64,000 bases of DNA, taken from Duganella sp. OV510 (GTDB taxonomy: Bacteria > Pseudomonadota > Gammaproteobacteria > Burkholderiales > Burkholderiaceae_D). The notes under the pieces are model-generated. The model was given only the letters and a program-made list of their open reading frames with translations. It had not been told where the DNA came from and did not search any database. Location: contig NZ_FNEQ01000011.1 of assembly GCF_900100205.1 (NCBI RefSeq), forward strand, positions 186,001 through 250,000, written 5' to 3'. Both the position numbers and the translations under genes were made by a program. Below, one piece after another: positions 43,410 to 51,063 of the stretch; position 1 is the first letter of the stretch; each line of letters begins with the position of its first letter.

Positions 43410-44383
43410 GCGTAGCAGGAAAAATCATGCTGGTCGGGATCGGTCCCGGCGCGGTTGAACATATGACGCAGCGCGCGCGCGACGCCATTGCAGAATCGGA
43501 CGTCGTGATCGGCTACGTCACCTATATCAAGCTGGTGGCGGACCTCATCGAAGGCAAAGAGATCATCCGCAAATCGATGACCGAAGAACTGGACCGCGCC
43601 GTCAGCGCGCTGGAAGCGGCGCGCGCCGGCAAGAAGGTGGCGCTGATTTCGTCGGGCGACGCCGGTGTCTACGGCATGGCCGGCCCGACCTACGAGGTGC
43701 TGTTCCAGGCCGGCTGGACGCCGGATGATGCGGTGCAGGTCGAGATCATTCCCGGCGCCTCGGCGCTGAACAGCTGCGCCGCGCTGGTTGGCGCGCCGTT
43801 GACGCACGACTTCTGCGCCATCTCGCTGTCCGACTTGCTGACGCCGTGGCCGACCATCGCACGCCGCCTGGATGCGGTGGCCATGGCCGATTTCGTGGTC
43901 GCGCTGTACAACCCGAAAAGCGGTCGCCGCACGCGCCAGATCGTCGAGGCACAGCGCCTGTTCCTGCGCCATCGCCGCCCGGATACGCCGGTGGCCATCG
44001 TCAAGAGTGGTTATCGCCGCCGTCAGAACATCGTCTTCACCACGCTGGACACGATGGCCGAAGCGGACATCGGTATGCTCAGCACCGTCCTGATCGGCAA
44101 TAGCAATACCTTCGTGCGACATGGCCTGATGGTCACGCCGCGCGGCTACGCCAACAAGTACGACATGGAAGAGGGCGGCGCCACGCGCGACGGCGAGAAG
44201 GCGGGCCGTTCGCTGTCGACCGGCCTGCTGGGCTGGCTGGAAACGCTGCAAGCCGAACACGCTGCCGGCGACAGCATCGAAACGCTGGCGGCGCGTCATC
44301 GCCTGCCGGCTGACTACATCCGCGACACTTTGGCCGAACCGGTGGAAGCCGAGGCCGTCGCCAGCGAGGAGAGCGAAGCATGA
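43406..44383 (+). CDS. cobJ: Precorrin-3B / cobalt-factor III C17-methyltransferase
   Basis: A 325-residue CobJ/CbiH that methylates C-17 and drives ring contraction. Motifs: IMLVGIGPGAVEHMTQRARD, ALISSGDAGVYGMAGPTYEV, IPGASALNSCAALVGAPLTH, ISLSDLLTPW and VALYNPKSGRR. About 75 residues extend past the usual catalytic length of roughly 250: SLSTGLLGWLETLQAEHAAG and ETLAARHRLPADYIRDTL resemble a small helical domain. Overlaps both neighbours. Confidence 0.93.
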   Translation: MSVAGKIMLVGIGPGAVEHMTQRARDAIAESDVVIGYVTYIKLVADLIEGKEIIRKSMTEELDRAVSALEAARAGKKVALISSGDAGVYGMAGPTYEVLFQAGWTPDDAVQVEIIPGASALNSCAALVGAPLTHDFCAISLSDLLTPWPTIARRLDAVAMADFVVALYNPKSGRRTRQIVEAQRLFLRHRRPDTPVAIVKSGYRRRQNIVFTTLDTMAEADIGMLSTVLIGNSNTFVRHGLMVTPRGYANKYDMEEGGATRDGEKAGRSLSTGLLGWLETLQAEHAAGDSIETLAARHRLPADYIRDTLAEPVEAEAVASEESEA

Positions 44384-44727
44384 CTGAAGCCGTCGTCAAG
44401 CCGAAAATCGGCAACTACTACCGTCACATCCTGATCTGCACCGGCCCGCGTTGCAGCCAGGACGGCGCCTCGCAAGCGCTGTTCGACAGCCTGGGCGACA
44501 AGTTCAAGGCGGCCGGTCTGAACGAAGGCCCGTTGCGCGTCAAGCGCAGCCGTGTCAGCTGCTTTGCGGCCTGCAAGGGTGGCCCGGTGATGTGCGTGCA
44601 GCCGGATGGCACGTGGTACTACAACGTTACGCCGGAGAATATGGACCGCATCATCGAAGACCACCTGTGCAACGGCAAGAAGGTTGAGGACCTGGTGTTC
44701 CACCAAGCTGGCGAGCCCGAGGTTTGA
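44380..44727 (+). CDS. 2Fe-2S thioredoxin-like ferredoxin
   Basis: A 115-residue redox protein with cysteine pattern CTGPRCSQDG ... CFAACKGGPVMCVQPDG, the 2Fe-2S thioredoxin-like ferredoxin signature. As the last gene of the operon, joined to cobJ by ATGA, it probably supplies electrons to a ring-modifying step, like CbiW-type ferredoxins reported in other anaerobic cobalamin clusters. Its exact partner (CbiH or CbiX) is inference. Confidence 0.85.
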   Translation: MTEAVVKPKIGNYYRHILICTGPRCSQDGASQALFDSLGDKFKAAGLNEGPLRVKRSRVSCFAACKGGPVMCVQPDGTWYYNVTPENMDRIIEDHLCNGKKVEDLVFHQAGEPEV

Positions 44728-44820
44728 GTTGCCACAAGGCGGCGCACACAGAATTCGGGGTATCAGGCCAAAAGTGAGCTAAACTTCTACTTTCGCCGAT
44801 CACATTGGAGTTTTAATAAA

Positions 44821-45339
44821 ATGGCATCAGTCAACAAAGTCATCATCGTCGGCAATCTGGGTCGCGATCCGGAAATTCGCTACATGCCTAGCGGTGATGC
44901 GATCGCCAACATCGCAGTGGCGACTTCTTACAAATCGAAAGACCGCAATACCGGTGAGCAGAAAGAGCTGACCGAGTGGCACCGTATTTCGTTCTTCGGC
45001 CGTCTGGCGGAAATCGTCGGCCAGTACCTGAAAAAAGGCTCGTCGGTCTACGTCGAAGGCCGCCTGCAGACCCGCAAGTACACCGACAAGGATGGCGTAG
45101 AAAAGTACGCAACCGACATCATCGCTGAAAACATGCAGATGCTGGGCGGTCGCGCCGGCATGGGCGGCGACGCTGGCGGCGACGACAGCGGTTACGGCGG
45201 TGGCGGTGGCTACGAAGCCCCACCACAGCGCCAGGCTCCGGCCCCGCGCCCGCAAATGGCGCCACCGGCCCCGGCACCACGCCCGGCTCCGCGTCCAGCG
45301 CCGAATTTCTCGGATATGGATGACGATATTCCGTTCTGA
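44821..45339 (+). CDS. ssb: Single-stranded DNA-binding protein
   Basis: A 172-residue SSB. The OB-fold covers residues 1-110 (ASVNKVIIVGNLGRDPEIRY, TEWHRISFFGRLAEIVGQYL, VYVEGRLQTRKYTDKDG). A flexible Gly/Pro/Gln-rich linker leads to the conserved acidic tip DMDDDIPF, which recruits repair proteins. A GGAG precedes the ATG. No LexA box was seen in the 93-bp upstream gap. Confidence 0.97.
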   Translation: MASVNKVIIVGNLGRDPEIRYMPSGDAIANIAVATSYKSKDRNTGEQKELTEWHRISFFGRLAEIVGQYLKKGSSVYVEGRLQTRKYTDKDGVEKYATDIIAENMQMLGGRAGMGGDAGGDDSGYGGGGGYEAPPQRQAPAPRPQMAPPAPAPRPAPRPAPNFSDMDDDIPF

Positions 45340-45361
45340 TCGGTTTCGCAGCTGAACTTTA

Positions 45362-45398
45362 AAAAAAGCCCGTGCACGTTGCTGTGACGGGCTTTTTT
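45362..45398 (+). terminator. Rho-independent terminator after ssb
   Basis: AAAAAAGCCCGT pairs with ACGGGCTTTTTT around a 13-base loop. The T tract of the right arm completes a canonical terminator for ssb. Confidence 0.85.
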
Positions 45399-45418
45399 CT
45401 TGCCTCACAAATTTTCCC

Positions 45419-46438
45419 ATGATCTCAAGCCAACTACTATTTCTCTTTAGCGCCCTGGGCGCCGTCAACGGGATTTTCCTGGCGTTGTATCTTTTCAGCC
45501 GCCGGTCGAATCGCCTGGGGAACAGCTTGTTGGGTGCTTTGTTGCTGGCGATAAGTATCCGAACCTTCAAATCGACTGTTTATTATTTCAATCCCGATCT
45601 CGCAGTGGAGTTTTTGAAGTTTGGTTTATCGGCCTGCTTGCTGATCGGGCCACTGACTTATCTGTATGTGCATAGCAGCCTTGCGGATCTTGCACAGCGT
45701 GCCCCAAGCCGGCACTGGCACAAGCATCTGTTGCTGACATTGGTTCTCATCGTTGCAGGAATCGTTTTCCCTTATGCTAAATATCCGGGTAGCTGGTATT
45801 ACTTCGTTTGTGGCATTCATGCCTACTGGTTCTTCTATTTATTGCTGGCGGGCTGGCAGCTGTGGAGATCACGTGCCCTGTTATCCAGCTTCCGCCAAAA
45901 GCCGCTTTTATTCAGCGCTTATTTCGGCAGTTTCTTAATATTGATCGCTTATGTCAGCACGGCGTTTACTTCGTATATCGTCGGTGCATTGTCGTTTACT
46001 TTCTCGATTCACCTGACCATCTTGTCGTATTTTTTGCAAAACGAGAAAAAAGAGAAGTATCAGAATAGAAAACTGAATGAGAAAGACGCCGCTGCATTGC
46101 TGGAAGCACTGGATAAAGTCATGCGTGAACAGCAGCTATACCTGAATCCAGTGTTGAGCCTGGCGTTGCTGGCCAAGAAGGTGGGCAATCTTCAAACGAC
46201 GATTTCTCAGGTAATCAATGAAAATTCCGGAAAGAGCTTCAATCTCTATATCAATGAGTTCCGTATTCAGCATGCCAAGAGCCTGCTGGTCAGCGATGCT
46301 CACCTGAACATGGAACTGGTGGCCGAACGCAGTGGTTTTAATTCCAATTCCACTTTCTTTGCTGCGTTCAAAAAAATTACGGGTCAGACGCCTGCCAGCT
46401 ACCGGTCTGCGTTCATGGCCGAACAAGCCGCGTCCTAG
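45419..46438 (+). CDS. Membrane-bound AraC-type transcriptional regulator
   Basis: A 339-residue protein. The N-terminal 200 residues form about seven membrane segments, such as QLLFLFSALGAVNGIFLALYLF, LLLTLVLIVAGIVFPYA, YWFFYLLLAGWQLW and FSAYFGSFLILIAYVSTAF. The C-terminal 110 residues are an AraC helix-turn-helix domain (LSLALLAKKVGNLQTTISQV, LVAERSGFNSNSTFFAAFKK, ITGQTPASYR). It may sense a signal in the membrane. Codon use and AT content differ from neighbouring genes. Likely targets are the two exported proteins downstream. Confidence 0.88.
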   Translation: MISSQLLFLFSALGAVNGIFLALYLFSRRSNRLGNSLLGALLLAISIRTFKSTVYYFNPDLAVEFLKFGLSACLLIGPLTYLYVHSSLADLAQRAPSRHWHKHLLLTLVLIVAGIVFPYAKYPGSWYYFVCGIHAYWFFYLLLAGWQLWRSRALLSSFRQKPLLFSAYFGSFLILIAYVSTAFTSYIVGALSFTFSIHLTILSYFLQNEKKEKYQNRKLNEKDAAALLEALDKVMREQQLYLNPVLSLALLAKKVGNLQTTISQVINENSGKSFNLYINEFRIQHAKSLLVSDAHLNMELVAERSGFNSNSTFFAAFKKITGQTPASYRSAFMAEQAAS

Positions 46439-46510
46439 AGCGGCAATCCGCTCCGGAATCATCTATCCGGAGTCCGGAATTATGGTTTTCGACCATGGAC
46501 GCCGACACTC

Positions 46511-46587
46511 ATCCTAAGCTGGTATCCGGCAGCGCACTTCGCGCCGGCCACCGTACATGCCTTCGGAAAAAAGGTAAAGCTTAGGAT
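46511..46587. repeat. Widely spaced inverted repeat before the DJ-1 fusion gene
   Basis: ATCCTAAGCT (46511-46520) is repeated inverted as AGCTTAGGAT (46578-46587), ending 5 bases before the start codon. This could be a leader stem that hides the start region, or paired half-sites for the upstream AraC protein. The 155-bp gap also has TCCGGAAT(C/T)AT direct repeats near 46452 and 46474. Confidence 0.4.
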
Positions 46588-46592
46588 AATGT

Positions 46593-47711
46593 ATGACTCA
46601 ATATAGCTTCTGGCGCGTCTTCCTTGGTATGGTGTTTTTATTCTGTCTTGCTCCCGCCAGAGCGGATGATACAAGTCAGATCAGCCACACATTAACGGAC
46701 TATATGGAAGGCACGGCAAATGGCGATCCCGGCAGGCTAAAAAACGCGTTTCATCCCGATTTCAAACTATATGCGGTCGATGCTGCCGGCAAGTTATTGA
46801 TACGCTCCGGCGAACAATATATTGCGGATATAAAACCGGGCGAGAAAATCAACCGCATCGGACGTATCCTGTCCATCGATCTGGAGGGTACAGTGGCGAC
46901 GGCAAAGGTAGAGATACTGATGCCGGGTTTCAGGCTCTACACGGATTACTTCCTGCTGGTGAAATACCAGAATCAATGGAAAATCGTGCAGAAGAGTTAT
47001 ACCTGGAAAGCAGCGCCCCAGAGGCAAGGCAAAATCCTTTTTGTTACCTCAAACAAGGATACCTACGGCAATACCAAAATCAACGCGGCCAATCATTTTC
47101 AAGAGATAAGCATCGCCTATGACGTATTCACAAAAAATGGCTATGCGGTGGACTTTGTCAGCCCTGACGGTGGCGCCATTCCGCTAGGTTATATCGAAAC
47201 ATCGGACAAGACGCAGAAGGGCTATCTGTATAACGCCGAGTTCATGCACCAGCTCAAAACGACGCGCAAGCCGGAGAGCATCAACGCTGCCGACTACCAG
47301 GCGGTCTATTACAGTGGCGGTGGCTCGGCCATGTTCGGCGTCGCCGACAACATCGATATCCAGAATCTGGCCTCCGCCATCTACGCCAAGGGCGGCGTTG
47401 TATCCGCCATCTGTCATGGCACGGCAGGCATAGTCAATGTAAAAAATAAGGATGGTTCCTCCATCGTCGCGAACAAAAAAATCACCGGCTTCCCCGACAT
47501 GTTTGAAGACACGGAAGCTGCGTATTACAAAGCCTTCCCGTTCTCGATCGATAAAGAAATCACCAGGAATGGCGGCAATTTTGTCTACGCCAAAACGTGG
47601 GCAAGCAACTTCGTCGTTACGGACGGTCATATCGTCACTGGCCAGGACCCTTCTGCTACCGCTGCTGTCGCCCAAAAAGTCATCGATACGCTGAAGGGGA
47701 ATCAGCCATGA
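46593..47711 (+). CDS. Exported fusion of NTF2/lumazine-binding-like and DJ-1/PfpI domains
   Basis: A 372-residue protein with a signal peptide (WRVFLGMVFLFCLAPARA). Residues about 26-145 form an NTF2-like fold (ISHTLTDYMEGTANGDPGRL, AFHPDFKLYAVDAAGKL, VKYQNQWKIVQKSYTWK). Residues about 150-370 form a DJ-1/PfpI domain (KILFVTSNKDTYGNTKI, YQAVYYSGGGSAMFGV, VVSAICHGTAGIVNVKN with probable nucleophile Cys274). DJ-1 proteins of this class are usually cytoplasmic chaperone or glyoxalase-type enzymes, so secretion and fusion are unusual. Overlaps the next gene by 4 bases. Confidence 0.82.
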   Translation: MTQYSFWRVFLGMVFLFCLAPARADDTSQISHTLTDYMEGTANGDPGRLKNAFHPDFKLYAVDAAGKLLIRSGEQYIADIKPGEKINRIGRILSIDLEGTVATAKVEILMPGFRLYTDYFLLVKYQNQWKIVQKSYTWKAAPQRQGKILFVTSNKDTYGNTKINAANHFQEISIAYDVFTKNGYAVDFVSPDGGAIPLGYIETSDKTQKGYLYNAEFMHQLKTTRKPESINAADYQAVYYSGGGSAMFGVADNIDIQNLASAIYAKGGVVSAICHGTAGIVNVKNKDGSSIVANKKITGFPDMFEDTEAAYYKAFPFSIDKEITRNGGNFVYAKTWASNFVVTDGHIVTGQDPSATAAVAQKVIDTLKGNQP

Positions 47712-49387
47712 AAGTGCATAACAAGTTTCTCCTGATTGGCTGCCTGGTGCTGTTGCCTTTCACGGCACGTGCCAATGATGTGCAGGCCTTCGACAACATC
47801 TTTACCGATGTCAACTCGCCCGACAAGCCAGCCGTAGCAGTCGCTTTGCTGAAGAAAGATAAAGTCATTTATCAAAAATCTTTTGGCAGCGCCAATCTTG
47901 AATACAAGGCGGCTGCCACCGTCGATACCAAGTTTCAGGTGGACACGCTGGCCTGGGAGTTTATTGCCTATGCCACGCTGCTGCTGGAAGACCAGGGAAA
48001 AATACGGCTGGATGACGATATCCGAAAATACCTGCCGGAGTTGCCCGTGTTCGACCATCAGGTCACGATCAATCATTTGTTGAGTTCAACGGATGGCATC
48101 TATGGCTACAAGGTGTTGAGGTCGCTGGCGGGATGGGAATCGAAAACAGCGGGCCAGCAACAGGCCGTCATGCAGCTGGTAAAGCGGCAGAAGTCCTTGA
48201 ATTTCCGCCCGGGGACTGAGTTTTCACCTGGCGGCAATACCAGGCTGATACTGCTGGCGAACATTGTGGAAGCCGTGTCGGGGCAATCATTCGACGCGTT
48301 CTGCAAGACGCATATCTTTGAGCCCCTGGGCATGACGAATACGCTGTTTGTCTACGATGACCAGACAGTGCTGGGCAATGTGGCGGTGCCGTATCGGGAT
48401 GCGGGCAAGGGCGTGTACAAGCTGGACTATGGCAGTAGCAGCGCCGCCGGTCCGGTCAATCTGTATGCATCGATTAAAGACCTGGCGACCTGGCGATCCC
48501 ATGTCTTGTCGCGCGCCGAGGCAAGCAGACTCGACCGGCCGATCAAGCTGGATAGTGGTGTGGTGATCAGAGATATCTCCAGCATCTCGATCTACGGCCA
48601 GCAGCATGCCGGCAAGGAGAGGGGCATTGCCAAGATCTACCAGCTTGGCAGTTTCGGCGGCTACGCGAGTTCCATTTTCCGTTTCCCGGCACAAGAGATC
48701 ACCGTCATCGTCCTCAGTTCGGGATTGGCTTACAACGGAAGTTATGGCATGCGCCTGGCGGCAACGCTGTTAAAGAATGATTTCCTTGAGGAAGAGACGA
48801 TCGATTACAGCAAAATCAAACGTGTGGCCTTGCCTCCCGAGCAGCTGAAGAAATTCGAAGGAAATTATTGGAACAAGGAACGCGGCATCCCGGCAAAAGC
48901 GTATGTCAAAAACGGCGTTCTGCACTACAGCAGAGTGGAAGGAACTGAACGGGTTTTAATTCCGTTGGACGAGACGCTGTTCCAGATGCAGATAGACGGG
49001 GATGACCATTACCACATCAAATTTGTAGGGCAGAATATGCATTTTTCCATGAGTGGCAGCGATCCGATTATTTTTGAACCGCATATTCCAGCGCAGTACA
49101 CCAGGACCGAACTGGCGCAGTTTGCCGGCGTTTTCTATAGTGACGAGCTCAATTCTTCTTTCGTGCTCGAAGAGCACAACGGGATACTAACCGCCAGCAA
49201 TATACGCGTTGGGCAGATCAAGCTGAAACCGGTCAAAAAGGATGTGTTCTACGGGGATAAAAGCTTTATGGCAGGCGTTCAGTTCAAGCGCGGCAAGAAT
49301 AATGACGTGCTTGGATTTCAGGTCGTCGTTGATGAGGCCAGGAACCTGGAATTCAAGAAAATCCCCACGGTGGCCGGTACGCGCTGA
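47708..49387 (+). CDS. Exported serine-hydrolase (beta-lactamase family) homologue, catalytic residues lost
   Basis: A 559-residue protein from the ATG at 47708, with a signal peptide (KFLLIGCLVLLPFTARA). The fold matches class C beta-lactamase/esterase proteins: GKIRLDDDIRKYLPELP, VTINHLLSSTDGIYGY, and VEAVSGQSFDAFCKTHIFEPLGMTNT (in pieces). The SxxK position reads T80-L-A-W83, the YxN position reads G175-G-N177, and the His-x-Gly position appears as SFGGYASS. It is therefore probably a non-hydrolysing binding or sensing protein. The C-terminal 180 residues resemble the beta-sandwich tail of this family. Joined to the DJ-1 fusion by ATGA. Confidence 0.82.
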   Translation: MKVHNKFLLIGCLVLLPFTARANDVQAFDNIFTDVNSPDKPAVAVALLKKDKVIYQKSFGSANLEYKAAATVDTKFQVDTLAWEFIAYATLLLEDQGKIRLDDDIRKYLPELPVFDHQVTINHLLSSTDGIYGYKVLRSLAGWESKTAGQQQAVMQLVKRQKSLNFRPGTEFSPGGNTRLILLANIVEAVSGQSFDAFCKTHIFEPLGMTNTLFVYDDQTVLGNVAVPYRDAGKGVYKLDYGSSSAAGPVNLYASIKDLATWRSHVLSRAEASRLDRPIKLDSGVVIRDISSISIYGQQHAGKERGIAKIYQLGSFGGYASSIFRFPAQEITVIVLSSGLAYNGSYGMRLAATLLKNDFLEEETIDYSKIKRVALPPEQLKKFEGNYWNKERGIPAKAYVKNGVLHYSRVEGTERVLIPLDETLFQMQIDGDDHYHIKFVGQNMHFSMSGSDPIIFEPHIPAQYTRTELAQFAGVFYSDELNSSFVLEEHNGILTASNIRVGQIKLKPVKKDVFYGDKSFMAGVQFKRGKNNDVLGFQVVVDEARNLEFKKIPTVAGTR

Positions 49388-49393
49388 GCGCCT

Positions 49394-49873
49394 TCACTTC
49401 GCCGGCAAGATCTCCTTGCGGAACCAGTTGTCGAGCATCTGCTTCTCGTAGCCGTACAGGTCTTGCTGGTACATATTGAAGCCCATCTGGTAATTCGGGT
49501 CGGCCAGTTTTTTCTCGCCGCTGCTGATAACCTTGCCGTCCTGTTCGATGCTGTAGCGCAGGTGGATGCGTGGCCAGTCGGCCTGGCCTTTGGTGACGCG
49601 GATATCGCGCACCGGGACGCGGGGGAAGACATCGCCCGCCAGGTCGATATCGAGGAACTCCACTTTCAGCACCTGGCCGGCTGGAAGCTGCCCGGACAAC
49701 TTGTTCAGGTGTTCGGTGAAGTTGTACTCCATCGTTTCCAGGTCCTTGTAATGGCGCGGCACATCGGTCATCTCGGTCGCGTTGATGTAGCTGACGTTGG
49801 CTTCGGCGGCGACGCTGCCCGCAGTAAGTGCGAAGACGATTGCGACAGCGGTTTTCAATGCAGACGTTTTCAT
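49394..49873 (-). CDS. DUF3016 domain exported protein
   Basis: A 159-residue protein with a signal peptide (LKTAVAIVFALTAGSVAAEA). The body has the DUF3016 pattern: LEFLDIDLAGDV-like region, DWPRIHLRYSIEQDGKVI, and the end DLYGYEKQMLDNWFRKEI. Function is unknown for the family; it is presumably periplasmic. GC content returns to the genome norm here, marking the end of the AT-richer patch. Confidence 0.85.
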   Translation of the reverse strand: MKTSALKTAVAIVFALTAGSVAAEANVSYINATEMTDVPRHYKDLETMEYNFTEHLNKLSGQLPAGQVLKVEFLDIDLAGDVFPRVPVRDIRVTKGQADWPRIHLRYSIEQDGKVISSGEKKLADPNYQMGFNMYQQDLYGYEKQMLDNWFRKEILPAK

Positions 49874-49963
49874 GGCGGTCTCTTATACAAAGTATTGTTG
49901 GGAGACTATACGCCTTTTTGGCCAGGGCCCCGTCGCACGGCGTGTGCGGCGGGGCTTCGCTAC

Positions 49964-50263
49964 TCAGGCGCGCAGCTGCAGGATCTCGACCTGGCGGTCC
50001 GCCAGCAGCGGCAGGGCGCGACCGATCACCAGCGACTGGTAGTGCTCGGACTGGCGATGCGCTTCCAGTGCCGCTTCGTCGCGGTAGTGCTCCAGTAGTA
50101 GCACACTGTGAGGCTGATCGACGCCCCGGTAGGCTTCGTAGCCGAGGCAGCCAGCTTCGGCCAGCGACTTGGGACGCATTTCCGCCACGATCGCCAGCAC
50201 CTCGCCCAGCTTGCCGTCCACCGGCTGCCAGCGGGCGACGACGGTGATGCCGCCGGCGCTCAT
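49964..50263 (-). CDS. Antibiotic biosynthesis monooxygenase (ABM) family protein
   Basis: A 99-residue ferredoxin-like ABM protein from the ATG at 50263 (MSAGGITVVARWQPVDGK). The stretch PHSVLLLEHYRDEAALEAHRQS ending SEHYQSLV is typical of this fold, which includes quinol monooxygenases and aldehyde-modifying enzymes. It overlaps the upstream DJ-1 gene by 4 bases, so the pair is co-expressed. Confidence 0.85.
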   Translation of the reverse strand: MSAGGITVVARWQPVDGKLGEVLAIVAEMRPKSLAEAGCLGYEAYRGVDQPHSVLLLEHYRDEAALEAHRQSEHYQSLVIGRALPLLADRQVEILQLRA

Positions 50264-50940
50264 GCTGCTGCTCCTTGCAGGGCTTTGACGATTTCCTTGG
50301 CCAGCGCGCCGCCCGAGGCGGGGTTCTGGCCAGTCATCAGGCGGCCGTCGACCACGACCTTTTCCTGCCACACATCGGCCGAGGCGTAGATCGCGCCTTC
50401 TTCGCGCAGCGCGGTTTCCAGATTGAACGGTACGTCGGCCTGGGCGTAGCCGGCTTCTTCGTCATTCGAGAACGAGGTCAGCTTGCGGCCGTGCACCAGT
50501 GGCGTGCCATCTTCCAGCTTGACGCCGAGGAAGGCTGCCGGGCCGTGGCAGACGGCGGCAACGATCTTGCCGGCTTCCCAGGCGCTGACCACGGCGCGTT
50601 TGACGTCGGGATCATGGGCGATGTCGACCATCGGGCCGAGGCCGCCAGGGAAGAAGATGGCGTCATAGTCGCGCACATCGACTTCTGCCAGCTTGCGGCT
50701 ATGGTTCAGGCGGCGAATCGCGGCGCTGTTGCGGAAGGCCAGTTGCGCCGGGTCGGCGCCGTCGTAGCCGTCTTCCGGGATGGCGCCGCCCATTGGCGAC
50801 GCGTATTCGACAGCGATGCCGGCTTGTTCGAACACCTCGACCGGGTGCGCGACTTCAGGGAAGAAATAACCGGTGGGACGTTTGTTCGGGCCAATCTCTG
50901 CAGCGTTTGTCAAAATAAACAGTACGTGTTTGATGCTCAT
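50260..50940 (-). CDS. DJ-1/PfpI family protein (type 1 glutamine amidotransferase-like)
   Basis: A 226-residue cytoplasmic DJ-1/PfpI protein. The nucleophile elbow is VAAVCHGPAAFLGV, with DAIFFPGGLGPMVDIAHDP and TGYFFPEVAHPVEVFEQAG giving the Hsp31-like Glu and cap regions. Members act as glyoxalases or chaperones. It is divergent from a LysR regulator that probably controls it, and it precedes the ABM gene in a two-gene operon. Confidence 0.9.
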   Translation of the reverse strand: MSIKHVLFILTNAAEIGPNKRPTGYFFPEVAHPVEVFEQAGIAVEYASPMGGAIPEDGYDGADPAQLAFRNSAAIRRLNHSRKLAEVDVRDYDAIFFPGGLGPMVDIAHDPDVKRAVVSAWEAGKIVAAVCHGPAAFLGVKLEDGTPLVHGRKLTSFSNDEEAGYAQADVPFNLETALREEGAIYASADVWQEKVVVDGRLMTGQNPASGGALAKEIVKALQGAAA

Positions 50941-51043
50941 GATAAGCTCCTGTGGTTTGAAAGAATCCCGTAATGTCGCGGGGTTGAGGTAACTATAGGC
51001 GCATCGGCCAGGCGGCGGTAGATACTGCTATGATGACTCAGTG

Positions 51044-51056
51044 TCAAATTATTTGA
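51044..51056. promoter_or_regulatory. Candidate LysR-type binding site
   Basis: TCAAATTATTTGA is a perfect 6-base-arm palindrome of the T-N11-A form bound by LysR regulators. It lies 7 bases before the lysR start, in the 123-bp gap shared with the divergent DJ-1/ABM operon. Confidence 0.55.
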
Positions 51057-51063
51057 GCCAATC

